Source: Ctenosaura bakeri | Lineage: Eukaryota; Chordata; Lepidosauria; Squamata; Iguanidae | Reading direction: 5' to 3' | Assembly: GCA_948474755.1 (NCBI GenBank) | Contig: CAOLHI010000416.1 | Span: 496,001 to 560,000 of the forward strand | DNA length: 64,000 nt | Shown: piece after piece, positions 23,458 to 45,116 of the stretch | Layout: each line of letters opens with the position of its first letter | Numbering within the stretch: the first letter of the stretch is position 1 | Translations under genes and position numbers: made by a program | The notes under the pieces: generated by a model | What the model saw: only the letters and a program-made list of their open reading frames with translations | Told to the model about the DNA's origin: nothing | Database searches by the model: none

Positions 23458-23680
23458 TTTAGCAATAGCAGTAGCAGTTACATTTCTATACCGCTTATCA
23501 GTGCTAAGCACTCCCTAAGCAGTTTACAATGTGTTTAGCTAATTGCCCCCAACAAGCTGGGTACTCATTTTATTGATCTACAGAAGGATAGAAGGCTGAC
23601 TCAATCTGGAGCCCTGCAGGATTGAACTCACAACGTTGTGGCTGCAGTACCAGCATTTAACCACTGCGCCACCAGGACTT
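23458..23680 (-). mobile_element. Second tRNA-derived SINE family, - orientation
   Basis: Head at the right (GGTGGCGCAGTGGTTAAATG on the - strand) with a B box near GTTGTGAGTTCAATCC. The tail at the left ends GGTATAGAAATGTAACTGC, then TACTGCTATTGC. The same family lies in + orientation at 44,924. Confidence 0.8.
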
Positions 23681-23904
23681 TACAGATGCTAGTTCCTTTG
23701 CTGAAAGCCTGTTAGAATAGTCCCCTGTTTGAAGGCATCCTTGGCATAAAAGTCTGTCCAGTTTAATTCTTGCTTAAGGTAAAGGACTATAAGAACAGAG
23801 AGAAGTTGCCCATCCAAGGTTAGCACTTGCAATGCAAACTCTGTTGGTCCACAGGTCATGGGGTCACCACCTTCCACACATTGGTGAGGCGTATTGGTGG
23901 TATG

Positions 23905-23957
23905 TGTGTATGTGTATGTGCGCATGTGTGTGTGTGTGTGTGTACATATATATATAT
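23905..23957. repeat. (TG)n(TA)n microsatellite
   Basis: TATG/TG repeats passing into ATATATATATAT. Confidence 0.95.
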
Positions 23958-24252
23958 GGTAACTATTTCTAAATTTGCTGCTATCTAAGTGTGCAGCTAA
24001 ATTTGCAGCTTGGAATAGTTACATTTTTATACTATAGTTTCCAGAATTCTGTATGCAGCATGGCCAGTGCAAACAAAAGATGGAACATTGTTACAAATAA
24101 GCAACAGGATATAAGTATTTCATGAGTATTTCAACACAGAAAATGAAACTGGCTCCCGATGCTAGTAGAAAAGAAGGAAGAGAACAGGGATACTTTTTAC
24201 TTCAAAAAGGACATTTATATTAAAGCTGTTGGGAAACCTCAATTCATACTCA

Positions 24253-24372
24253 GGCCATTTCCACACTAGACTGGGTGATCAGCCAGCCCCTCCCTGAACT
24301 GCAAACCCCAGGATTCCATAGGATATTGAAAGTGGAATGATAGCACTATAAAAGTCTAGTGCGGAAATGGCC
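24253..24372. mobile_element. Family A MITE, internally deleted (copy 5)
   Basis: Ends GGCCATTTCCACACTAGACT and AGTCTAGTGCGGAAATGGCC pair with one mismatch. Most of the left arm is deleted, leaving 120 bp. Confidence 0.85.
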
Positions 24373-24419
24373 GTAGCACTCTGGCAGCTTCCTTGAATGA
24401 AGACATTGGTCCCCACAGC

Positions 24420-24640
24420 TGTTGTTATTTGCTTTCAAGGTGACTCCGACCTAATGGTGATCCTATCGTGGGGTTTTCTTGGCAAGATTGATTCAGAGGA
24501 GGTTCCCAATGCTTTCTTTTAAGACTGAGACTGTGATTTGCCCAGGGTCACCAAGTGGATTTCATGGCTGAGCAGAGATTCGAACCCAGGCCTCCCAGAG
24601 TCCTATTCCAACACTCAAACCATTATACCAAAATGACTTC
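24420..24640 (-). mobile_element. Sauria-type SINE, - orientation
   Basis: CTGTTGTTATTTGCTTTCAAG tail, GGTTTTCTTGGCAAGATTG body, AGAGATTCGAACCCAGGCC head. The far head end is lost. A duplicated AGTGAAGGAAAAAT unit follows at 24,659-24,711. Confidence 0.85.
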
Positions 24641-25718
24641 CCTCTGGAAAGCCCGAAAAGTGAAGGAAAAATGTATCTAATAAAAAAGTGAAGGAAAAAT
24701 ATATCTAATAATGTATCTAAGGTGCTCCTTAAATGCTTTTGCGGGGCTTCCCAAAACAGCAAAAGCTTGTTGAGGAATTGCTGTTTTGGTGACTGGGAAT
24801 AACTTCAGTCAATTCTAGGCACGGCCAGCCAACCAAGAATCAGAGAACATGCAAAGGGCCTTCTGACTCAAGAAGCATGTCCCACTTCAACCTTAAAGCA
24901 ATTGTCTTTGTGAATTTCCTCTTGACCACTATTTCAGTGCTCCGAGAAACTCTTGTGACGTATGCTGAGTTCTTCTGAATGCCGCTGTTAGCATGCCCAC
25001 AGTGGAAAAGGCCTTTGAAAGGGAAATCACAACAGCAATGTCCTGAAATGGTAGGAAATGCAAAACACTTCTTAGTGAATGAAGACTTTTATCAAAAGAT
25101 AGGAAATAAAGATTACGAATATTAAAATTGCAGGAGGCAAAAGTAGAGATGAGATCAGTGGGAGAATGCAAGAAAGGGTTGAGCATAGAATAATATATAT
25201 GACAGCTTGAAAGAGGGCTCTGAATTTAAAACATAAGTATTTATCTAGTAACTTGAGAAGACAATTTCTTGGATGGCAGTTGTCATCAAATATTCTGGAA
25301 ACTATAGTGGAGCTGTTCTGAGGTTATTGAGATAGCATCCATTTTTAGAAGCCCCTACTCAGACAAGGCTGTCCCAAGAATATTGTTGCCTGAGGCAAAA
25401 TAGCAATCCCATCTGCCATCAAAGTGTACCATATCCTAAGCTAACTAGTTTATTTTATTACATTAGAGAGAAGATCCCAGAAACCCCATTTCTTATCCTT
25501 TCTGACACCAAAATCTGATGCTTAGGGCAGCCACCTCACCTCACAATGAAAGGGTTAGCCTTCTGTTCATCTGTTTGTCTGAATGAAGAAATAACACGAC
25601 AGTGCAGGCTTGGCATATGACTTGAGCACTTTCTTTCTTCACCATTTCTTCCCTTGCTCCATTAACAAGCATTTTGTATTTAGAGGAGTCTTGAATCTGG
25701 GATAGGCTAAAGACAGCC
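24641..25718. other. Intergenic DNA, nothing recognised
   Basis: No assigned repeat or exon beyond the short tandem duplication at its left edge. Confidence 0.4.
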
Positions 25719-25962
25719 AAGAGAACCAGTATGGTACAGTGGTTTGAGCACTGAACTATGACTCTGGAGGCCTGGGTTCAAATTCCCAGTCAGCCATGGA
25801 ACTCAACTAGGTGACCTTGGGCAAATCACAGTCTCTCAGCCTCAGAGGAAGGCGAACGCAAACCCCTTCTGAACAAATTTTGCAAAGACAACTTCATGAT
25901 GGGTTCACCTTAGGGTCACCATAAGTTGGAAATGACTTGAAGGCAGAACAACAACAACACTA
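25719..25962 (+). mobile_element. Sauria-type SINE, + orientation (full length)
   Basis: AGAGAACCAGTATGGTACAG head, GGGTTCAAATTCC B box, GGTCACCATAAGTTGG, then GACTTGAAGGCAGAACAAC and a short ACA tail. All parts present. Confidence 0.92.
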
Positions 25963-26930
25963 ATCAAATTCTTATGGAAGGATTAACTGGAGGTGGCACT
26001 GGCAAATGGTTTACCCAGAGTTGTTCTGTTTTGTACCTGAAAGCACAGACTGTTGTTACAGATCACTCTGTGGCTGCAATCCACCATGCCCTTGACATAG
26101 TGTAAATATCCATTTGCAAAGATGTATTATGCCAGCACTATGCAACCCCATGCAGAATAGCAACACAGCACTGCAACACAATGGGTAGCATTGTACAATG
26201 CACAGTGAATGGTGTGTAATGAGCAAGTGCAATGCACAACGTACAACTGCAACACACAGTGTAATTCAGCTTTCACTGCTGTTAGCAGAATTTGCCCACT
26301 GCACTCAACTTATCCATAGCTCAACTTACACATACATACCAGCCTGTGTGTATTTGTGTATCTGTGCTGGTACATACAACTGCTCAGCTTAATTACTGTT
26401 CCACATAACATATGGGGTCCTGTTTCAAATATTACAAGTGGATACCAAAGAAGACAAATGGGGCCTACCACCAAATATCACACTAAGGAGTGTCCCTCTC
26501 TCAGGTTATGGCCAGCCAGGTGGGCGCTTTTCAGGATACTTCATTTCATTCCCTTGCAAAGTCAGTGGGCATTTCATAAATCCTCATAGGACTGATCCCT
26601 TTGGGGCAGGGGGTTGGGGTTGGGATGAAGTTTTTGTATTTCTGCAAATCTGGGAGTTCAGTTCTTCCAAGCCTGCTCTTATAGGTGATGTCAAGGACCC
26701 TTTGCAGGCAGCCATTATTACTCCTGAGAAGTCTCAACAACAATAGCTGGCTTAATATTTCTTCGTGCTTGATCATTTGGTACACTTATAATTCATAATT
26801 TCTGTGAGTTTAACTAGATAGGAGTTTGGGGTGGTCCAATTTTGCCTAGTTTTGGGAAAATCCCAAACTCTTCCCCCCCCCCACCTCCCTTATTCCAGGG
26901 ATCGCGATCGATGCCATTTTGGCTAGATAA
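25963..26930. other. Intergenic DNA; degenerate GCAATGCAC-rich stretch at 26,100-26,270
   Basis: The stretch has several direct copies of CAATGCACA and GCAACACA and could be another derivative of the variable centre of family G. Otherwise nothing recognised. Confidence 0.35.
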
Positions 26931-27122
26931 CGATCCCAGCATGGTGTGGTGGTTTGAGCATTGGATTACAATCCCAGAGACCAAGGTTCTATTCCCCATT
27001 CAGCCATGGAAACCACTGCATAACTTTGGGCACATCACACACTCCCAGCCCCAGAAAACCCTGTGATAGGGTCACCTTAGAGTTGCCAGAAGTCAGAAAT
27101 GACCTGAAGGCACACAACAAGA
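26931..27122 (+). mobile_element. Sauria-type SINE, + orientation (internally deleted)
   Basis: CCAGCATGGTGTGGTGG head, CCCATTCAGCCATGGAAACC body, and a GACCTGAAGGCACACAAC tail. The CTTGCCAAGAAAACC-type segment is shortened. Confidence 0.88.
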
Positions 27123-28564
27123 ATCCCCATATGCAGAGTGATTTCAGTTTGAGTCTATAAAACTTCAGCAAAAGTTTACAGTCAACTATGATGGATCTGA
27201 GGAAATTGGGATTTTGTGCAAAAGTAGAAGAAAAGTGCATGTTTGACTTTCTGAGATTCAACCCCACCCCCGGGCACACACACACACGCACACACAAAGA
27301 ATAAAATCGTATTTGGAAATGCTTCCCTTTGGGAGACAGTCATGCGACATAAACAAGCCTGTGACCGTACCCCAAACGTCTTTCACAGAATAGCAGGGGA
27401 GGCCAAAGCGAAAGGATGGGGTAGCTGGATTGTATCTTCACAAGATAACGACTTTATTAAAGGTTGAACTCTGAGAAGAATCAGAAGAAGGACGTGGTGG
27501 TGGGAATATTTACCAGTGCAAGAAGTGAAGACTTCTTTTTTATCAGCTGCTTACTGATGGAGATAAGGACCTGGGTTGGCCCACCTCTGAGCCATGGCAG
27601 GGCTACACATTCTATGGCCGCTGATTCTCTTAGGGAAGAATGCAAAGAGCCGCTGACATTTCTGCTTAAAAAGAGGAATCGATGGATCTTTGTCTCCTTG
27701 CCGCCTGCCTCTTTGACCTTATTGTGTTGTGGAAGAAAAAAGAAAGAAAGGGGAGCCCAGAGAGGGGAGTTATAAAGAAGAGATGTGTGCGAGGCAAACT
27801 TCAGACAAGATCACAGCTTCCTGATCAGCACTCTCACTGGGGATGGTGTTATTTGGTTGTTTTCCTATTCGCTGCTTTTGCTCATTTCAGATTCCTGCCC
27901 TGCTTTCTAATAAGCCACACTCTTTCCCAGCCATCATCCCTGTATTGACAGGCAAATGTCACCCACGTTTGATTGACGTTCAATTGCTCCTGAATACAGA
28001 AGTATGATTTAGGAATCAATTCAGCCTATTTGTTTAATGCAGCCCGGAAGAAGGGGTATACTTGCTTAATGTCTGCTTCACCAATGCATCATTTGTTTTA
28101 CAGAATTCAGGAGGCTTGCCCACCTTTGCCAGAGGAGGACATTCATTCCCATGTGGAGATGAGGGCAAGAGATTTGGGTGGGGGGAGTGGAAAAAGTGGG
28201 GAAGCAAGTTATTTAAGGAAAAGGAAGTCTGCCAAGCAGCCATGATCTCTGCTTGAGAGAAATACACTTAATTTGGCACAGAAAGATATTTCTCCTATTT
28301 AATGCATGCCATCTTACAGTGCTTGTGGGTATGTGAAAAATCCTTGAAGTGACTTTTAAACCTGTTCTGCTTTTAAGGGTTGTCAAAAAGGCACTTTTGG
28401 AAAGGGGGTAAGAGTTCTTTTACTGATGTCTGCATATTCAGTGGTTATGAAGTAAGGAGGAGACCTACCATTCTCTGTGTAAGGTTTCTAGGAAAAGAAA
28501 GAGAAAGGCAGAAAGGTTGAGATTTTTCATGTGCTTTAGGTCATGAGTTGCAGGTAGATGCAAC
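27123..28564. other. C1QL3-proximal intergenic DNA; possible conserved block about 27,860-28,040
   Basis: A (CA)n run lies at 27,276-27,296. From 27,860 to 28,040 the sequence is repeat-free, with words such as CTAATAAGCCACAC and TTTGATTGACGTTCAATTGC, in a plausible upstream-enhancer position about 1.4 kb before the promoter. Inference only. Confidence 0.3.
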
Positions 28565-28600
28565 GTGTGCGTGTGCGTGCGTGTGCATGTGGATGCATGT
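28565..28600. repeat. (TG)n-like microsatellite
   Basis: Interrupted TGTGCG/TGCATG repeat directly before a 5S-derived SINE. Confidence 0.9.
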
Positions 28601-28807
28601 GTGGCTTCAAATTGCCTGTCAATTTAGAGTGACCCCATGAATTTCATAAGGTTTTCTCTTAGGCAAGGAATATTCAGAGGTGGCTTTGCCAGTTCCTTCC
28701 TCTGAAGTATAACCTACAGCACCTGGTATTCGTTGGCGGTCTCCCATCCAAGGGCTGACCCTGCTTAGCTTCCAAGTTCAGACAGGATTGGGTGCCTTGA
28801 GGATATT
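28601..28807 (-). mobile_element. 5S-rRNA-derived SINE with Bov-B-like tail
   Basis: On the - strand the head is a 5S rRNA relative: GGAAGCTAAGCAGGGT (box A region) and GGATGGGAGACCGCC (box C region), ending with GGTGCTGTAGG. Between them the usual spacer is about 10 bases short. The tail at the left (GGCTTCAAATTGCC, ACCCCATGAATTTCATAAGG) resembles the Bov-B 3' region. It is not a functional 5S gene, because the RNA is interrupted and fused to the tail. Confidence 0.88.
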
Positions 28808-29350
28808 TACTGAAAATCGGAACAACACCCAACTCCATGCTTGGCAGCGGCGATGGAAGGAGTCCTGTGCCAAAGCGACTTTTTGCTGGGTTGCCCGACC
28901 GTGGCGGGTGAGGGATTGTTGCCTTTGTATTAAAAATGATCTTTCACATGACAAGAGGGAGGCCGCTGGGGGAACCATTAAACAAGGGATTGACCTTTAC
29001 ATTCTGGACCAGTGATCTGAAGGTTACCCAAAAGGTGCTAAGTAGATCTCTCTCTTTCTTTCTACCCCCCCCCCGCTTGATCTTCTCCAGAAAGAAAGCC
29101 TGTCATCACTCAGGGCTCAGGAAGGGAAATGCGCACGATTTCATCGCTCTGTAAGGTGGGGGGGGAGAGAAGAGATTAAAATGGAGGGGAGAGAAAGAAA
29201 GGGGGGAGGCAAAAAAAAGGGGAGGAAAACATTTCCCTACACTTGTCAGCGAGATGCCAAACTCTCGGTGAGTGGGATGAGCGGAGCAGATGCTGGGATG
29301 AGATGCCAAGGCAGCTCCCCTTTCCCCTGCGCTCTTTTTTTCTCTTTTGC

Positions 29351-29374
29351 GGGGCGGGGAGCGCCTATAAATTA
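29351..29374 (+). promoter_or_regulatory. C1QL3: Candidate C1QL3 core promoter (GC box plus TATA-like element)
   Basis: A GC box (GGGGCGGGG, from 29,351) stands just before TATAAATTA (29,366-29,374) at the left edge of the CpG island. A start site about 30 bases downstream would give a leader of roughly 0.9 kb before the ATG at 30,295. A second TATA-like string (ATAAAAG, 29,886-29,892) could serve a shorter leader. No transcript data are available here, so this is inferred from motif and position only. Confidence 0.45.
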
Positions 29375-29895
29375 GCCCGGCGGCGCCTTTGCCAGCCTCT
29401 TCTCCCCGTGGCAGGCGGCGGCTGCGTGCGCTCGACGCCCCGGCGGCTCTGGATGCGCATCTGTCTGTAAGACAGGGAAGGAAGGGGAAGCTCTCCGGGC
29501 TCCAGCGCCTCGCAGCTCCTCGACCCCCGGCTTCAGCCAGACGGGCAGCCGCGGCTGGCGCGGAGACCCCGATCGTTCGTCCCTCCCGCCCTCGGTCCGT
29601 TCTCTCCATCTCTCTCTCTCTCTCTGAGAGGTGATCGGGACTTTCCCGCGCCCGTCGCTTCCCTCTGGCGGAGTTGGTGTCGCTGCGGAAGACGGAGAAT
29701 GACTGAGTGAGGGAGGGAGGGGTGGGGGACAGAAGGAAAAGAAGACGACGACGAAGACGAAGAGGGGGAGACGCGGAAGGGGGGACGGCGGGAAGGCAGC
29801 GAGGGGGAGAGGCGACCGGGAGGAGAAGGGAAGTTGATTCGAGCTGGCACAGGCGGGGGAAAAAAAGTCGATCGCCACCAGCAGCATAAAAGTGA

Positions 29896-41025
<11,130 letters not shown>

Positions 41026-41452
41026 TAGTCAGAAACTAAATCACATTCTTTTAAGTGATGGATTCATGTGGCAAAAATCAATGAATCAAGAATCCCAGAG
41101 GATACTGGCTGTGGACACCTCAATAATGGGGCCAAATGCTACCTGCCTCACATCTGTACAACCGAGTGTTTTAAAAAATATAGAGCAAGTTAAGCAGATG
41201 TGTGATTCACTATCACCAAAGCAAAATACTCCCTGTTGTTAGTGTCCATGTGAAGTTCTATTTAAATTACAACTTTTATAGAGAGAGTGAAATCCTTAAG
41301 GCACTGAATAATTTTTTTGGCATATATGATACTTTTGGTGTGCTATGATCTTGCTGCTTTTATCCATCCATCGGCTTTGGTACTTGTGACATACCTGCTA
41401 ACTATGATGCGTGTGGAGCCAACTCATAGTGTATGATGAGGAATGGTTTTAT

Positions 41453-41458
41453 AATAAA
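41453..41458 (+). promoter_or_regulatory. C1QL3: Candidate C1QL3 polyadenylation signal
   Basis: AATAAA lies 428 bases after the stop codon. It is the first canonical signal downstream of exon 2 and would give a 3' UTR of about 450 bases. Use of a more distal site cannot be excluded. Confidence 0.5.
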
Positions 41459-41479
41459 AAGAAGATGTAACTGAATTCT

Positions 41480-42726
41480 GATTATTCCCTCACAAAGGCT
41501 ATTTGCCTAGCCCTTACATTCCTTCACTACCTAGGAATAGAAATTAACTTGCTTTAAGCCTTAGCTCTAATTTTTCTGTACATAGGTGAAAGTCAGGTGT
41601 TTACTATGACTGCAGCACACTTGTGTCTAGTTTTTTATTTTATTTATTAAAATATTTGCATCCCACCCTATATCCAAAGATCTCAGTTCTCTGCTGGTGC
41701 TCTACTCCAACAATTTCTAATAAAATGAGAACTCCAGTGTTTCAAGCCCTACAAGGGCTGTCCAGTTCATCTCTAACTGGGGATAGGGTGGTGGAGTCAA
41801 TGTGTTTAAATGATTTGTGCATGCTGAAGGCGGCCACAGGCACATTAAACTACATGCAGTATTGTGAATATGTATGCTTGTCATAAAGAAAAGCCAAAGA
41901 AAGAGAAAAGCATGAAATATTTTGATTTTGGGAAAACAAAAATAATTAAAGAAAAAAACCCAGCATATTATGGTATTTGAAATGCTAGAGGCATCTGGCA
42001 TTTTCTCTCAAAATTTCTGCTGAGTAAAAGCGCATAGACATCCCTTGTAGCTCCTCCTTTGGGGTGGCCACATAGTTCTCAGTGTCATGTGCATATTTTG
42101 TCTTCACTATGTAAATGTCCCCAGGGTCAGCAACACCTTCCCCTCGCCAGTGAATGAGAACCATTGGTCCATATGGAAAGAAAAATGAAAGCTCAGGATC
42201 ACTGTTTTGGTAGGGGCTAACTCATCTTTGTTGGCCAGTGCCTTAATGACTAGTGTAGGAGATTTGCTCCTTCATGCCTAAATGTTATCAAATGCAGCTC
42301 ATTTACTTTGTCCCATCCAATTCAATGGCATGGATCAACATTTGAGCCTACATGGCATCATCCATGTTCCATTAATTGGCCTAAGGGTACCTGGAGGCTT
42401 TCACCCTTGAGGTACTATGTAAAATATCTGTATTATGTGCAATCAAACTGGCAAAGTCAATTAGCTGGACTTTCTCACGCCAGAGGATGACGATATCAGG
42501 AAGAATCCTACAAATCCAAATCATCTCTACCTATATGGTTTGCAGTATTTTATGCATGCTGCTTCTGCAGTTAACTTTCAGAAAGCAGCTCCCTTGCATT
42601 TAAATACATGGGTGTACTACATGAGGCCTCTTCAGATGTTAGCCTACAGCTGTAATCTGTAGGGCCCACAAGTTGCTCAGCCTTCATATGTATATGAAAC
42701 GAACCTTACAGTGCATTTTGTATGTA
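41480..42726. other. Convergent intergenic DNA beyond C1QL3
   Basis: TTTATTTTATTTATTAAAAT followed by TTTGCATCCCACCC at 41,633-41,668 looks like the tail of a reptile repeat. Nothing else named. Confidence 0.4.
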
Positions 42727-42805
42727 TACTGATTCAGAAGCAAGTCCTACTCAATTGTTCATCAGGACATATTCCCAGATAATAGGACTGCAGCCTTAGA
42801 CATGC
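42727..42805. repeat. Repeat family F, copy 1 (diverged)
   Basis: AGAAGCAAGTCCTACTCAATT and TAGGACTGCAGCC. It shares the pattern of an AAGTCC palindrome plus GATTGCAGCC end with copies at 43,677, 44,234 and 46,995. Confidence 0.5.
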
Positions 42806-43189
42806 TAGAATGTGGTAAGAGATAGAATGTTTGTACATGGCTATTTTATAGTATTTTTTATACCTTAACTGTAGAACATGCTTTTCAAGCATGAGATTAG
42901 GACGAGGTGTGCTAAGAAGTTGCTCCACTGCATCATCAATGAAAGTGTCATGCAAGCACCATAGCAGATACACCACTATATGCATATGGGATTGTGTTCC
43001 AAAATCCCTGTTGGTGTAATCAGGCTACCCAAAAAGGCACAAAAGTTGGCATTACATTAACAAGGACTTTAGAATTTATCTCGTGGCCAATAAAACCCTT
43101 TCCTTTTTCAGGACCGTCTTGTTTATGGGAAGAATTCTTTTTCATCACTTTTTTTAAAAAAATAATCCTGTAAGATAGACTAGCTAGAC

Positions 43190-43385
43190 ACTTGGTATAG
43201 TGTTTTTGAGTGTTGGACAAGAACTCTGGAAGACCAGGGTTGGAATTCCTGCTCAGCCATAGAAACCCACTGGGAGTCAAACTCTCTCAAGCCTCAGAGG
43301 AAGGCAATGGCGATGCCCCTTCCCCCTGAACAAATCTTGCCAAGAAAACAAAGTCAGAGTCAACCTGAAGGAACATAACAACAAA
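43190..43385 (+). mobile_element. Sauria-type SINE, + orientation
   Basis: CTTGGTATAGTGTTTTTGAG head, CAGGGTTGGAATTCC, GAAACCCACTGGG and ACAAATCTTGCCAAGAAAAC body, then a diverged tail with AACATAACAAC. Confidence 0.82.
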
Positions 43386-43676
43386 GATATTAAAACGAAA
43401 GATATGCCAAAAGCACAAAAGTCCAAAGTTGAATACTGGAATATTCAGAGATGTCTGTTCTAAGATTACTCATTACACCATTTACTATTGGCATCAGATG
43501 TTTAAAATGTCCTTCCTATAAAAACATTTTACTTAAATGTCAGGCTGCAATGAGGGATGTAAAACAACAGATCTCATACAAGTTAAGTTTCTATGTTAAC
43601 ATTTCATACGCAAAAAAGCTTTTTATCATCTGTGGTCACTGCACAGAAGACTACCAAAAAAAAAAAAAAGATAATT

Positions 43677-43772
43677 AGGCTGCAATCTTATACTCACTTA
43701 CCTGGGAATAAGTCTTCACCTAACTCTGTAAGACTTGCTTCTCATATGTCTATGTATAGGATTGCACTGTAA
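43677..43772. repeat. Repeat family F, copy 2
   Basis: GGCTGCAATCTTATACTCAC, then CTTACCTGGGAATAAGTC, with TATAGGATTGCACTG at the right: inverted arms. Confidence 0.6.
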
Positions 43773-44233
43773 AGGTGCTAAACATGATATGACTTGTCTC
43801 ATCATTAAAGGAGGCCTTCAAAGACTGCCAGATTGTGGAATAAGATTGTGTATTATATGTATAATATTAAAGATTAAAAATATGCAAAGGAGACATTCTC
43901 ACATATGGAAGAAAAAATGTTTATTTTATGCCTATTTTTTTCTTATCAAGAGGGTCAACCGATATTTCTGTTATATTTCCATTAAAAATCCCTTGATAAT
44001 GCTTTTACAAATAACATGTTCTAATTAAAAACACACAATACAATTTATAAAAGATTGTAGGTACTTCATCTGTGAAGTATTTTTCTGATACTGTATGCTT
44101 CTTACATACATTCCTAAATACATGTACATCAAAGTGAAAACAAATAGAAGTCACTTAGAACTATCCTGTGTATAGGGTCAAGATGTTGGTGACCATCTGC
44201 AGTGAATATGAAGCTTATATGTAGCGCAATCAC

Positions 44234-44312
44234 ATACATATCTACTCTGAAGTAAATCCTACCCCAATGGGATTTACTTCTAGGTAAGCGTGTACAAGAC
44301 TGCAGCCTGAAA
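44234..44312. repeat. Repeat family F, copy 3
   Basis: CTACTCTGAAGTAAATCCTA, then CAATGGGATTTACTTCTAGG and AGACTGCAGCCTG. The AAGTAAATCC / GGATTTACTT inversion is clear. Confidence 0.65.
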
Positions 44313-44923
44313 ATTTATTTGTATAGAAAGAAGAATAAGCTATATACCCAATCTCTCTGTTTAATAGAATATTCTACAGGGGGGAAGCCCTTGCTTGAAA
44401 AGAAGGTTTACCATATGTTCAAGTACCCCAAATATATTTCCCTTTCATAATCCTGTCTCTTTCATTTCAAAATATTTAGATGTCATGTATTCAAAGTAGA
44501 AAATCCTCTCTCTAAAAGGAAGTGTTGAATTATATCATTATTATCCCATTATATCATTATTCCCTTTCTTTTGAAAGCATTCAGGTTCATGAGGGATGTT
44601 CCACCATTCCATCTATGTATCATAAAACTGTCTCCTGCTGCAAGTCAACATACCTGAAAAGATTATTGCTTTCCGTTAGAGGATTCCACCTACATTCTTC
44701 TGAGAGTGGCATCGATGTATGAGTCCGATGCAGTAACTTATTTCCATTCAACCTGAGCATACATCAAGCTGACCTTTTTGACAAAAGACCTGGTTTCATT
44801 TACTACAATGGTGGGTAAGCTCTTTGACCTTCAAAGGTTGCATTCCCTCAAGGTCAGTGACCAGAAGCCATTGGTGGTACTGGTGGGAGCTGAAGTCACT
44901 GGTGGTAGTGGTGGGAGTCCTGG

Positions 44924-45116
44924 TGATGCAGTGATTAAATGCCAGTACTGCAGCCACAACATTGTCAGTTTGATCCTGCAGGGCTCCAGGTTGACTCAAC
45001 CTTCCATCCTCCATAGCTTATTGGGGGCAATTAGCTAAAAACATTGTAAACTGCTTAGGGAATGCTTAGCACTGATAAGTGGTATAGAAATATAACCGCT
45101 ATTGCTATTGAAGTGG
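44924..45116 (+). mobile_element. Second tRNA-derived SINE family, + orientation
   Basis: GGTGATGCAGTGATTAAATG head, GTCAGTTTGATCCTGCAGGG (B box), then GTAAACTGCTTAGGGAATGC and a CTATTGCTATTG tail. Confidence 0.85.

Noticed and set aside
25719..25800. Possible tRNA gene
   Set aside because: The A- and B-box-like words belong to the SINE head; no cloverleaf can be drawn and the SINE body follows directly.
28713..28807. Possible 5S rRNA gene (- strand)
   Set aside because: The 5S-like sequence lacks about 10 bases between boxes A and C and is fused to a Bov-B-like tail, so it is a SINE head.
1..29000. RSU1 exons in the left flank
   Set aside because: No leucine-rich-repeat coding segment was found in any frame with splice sites.
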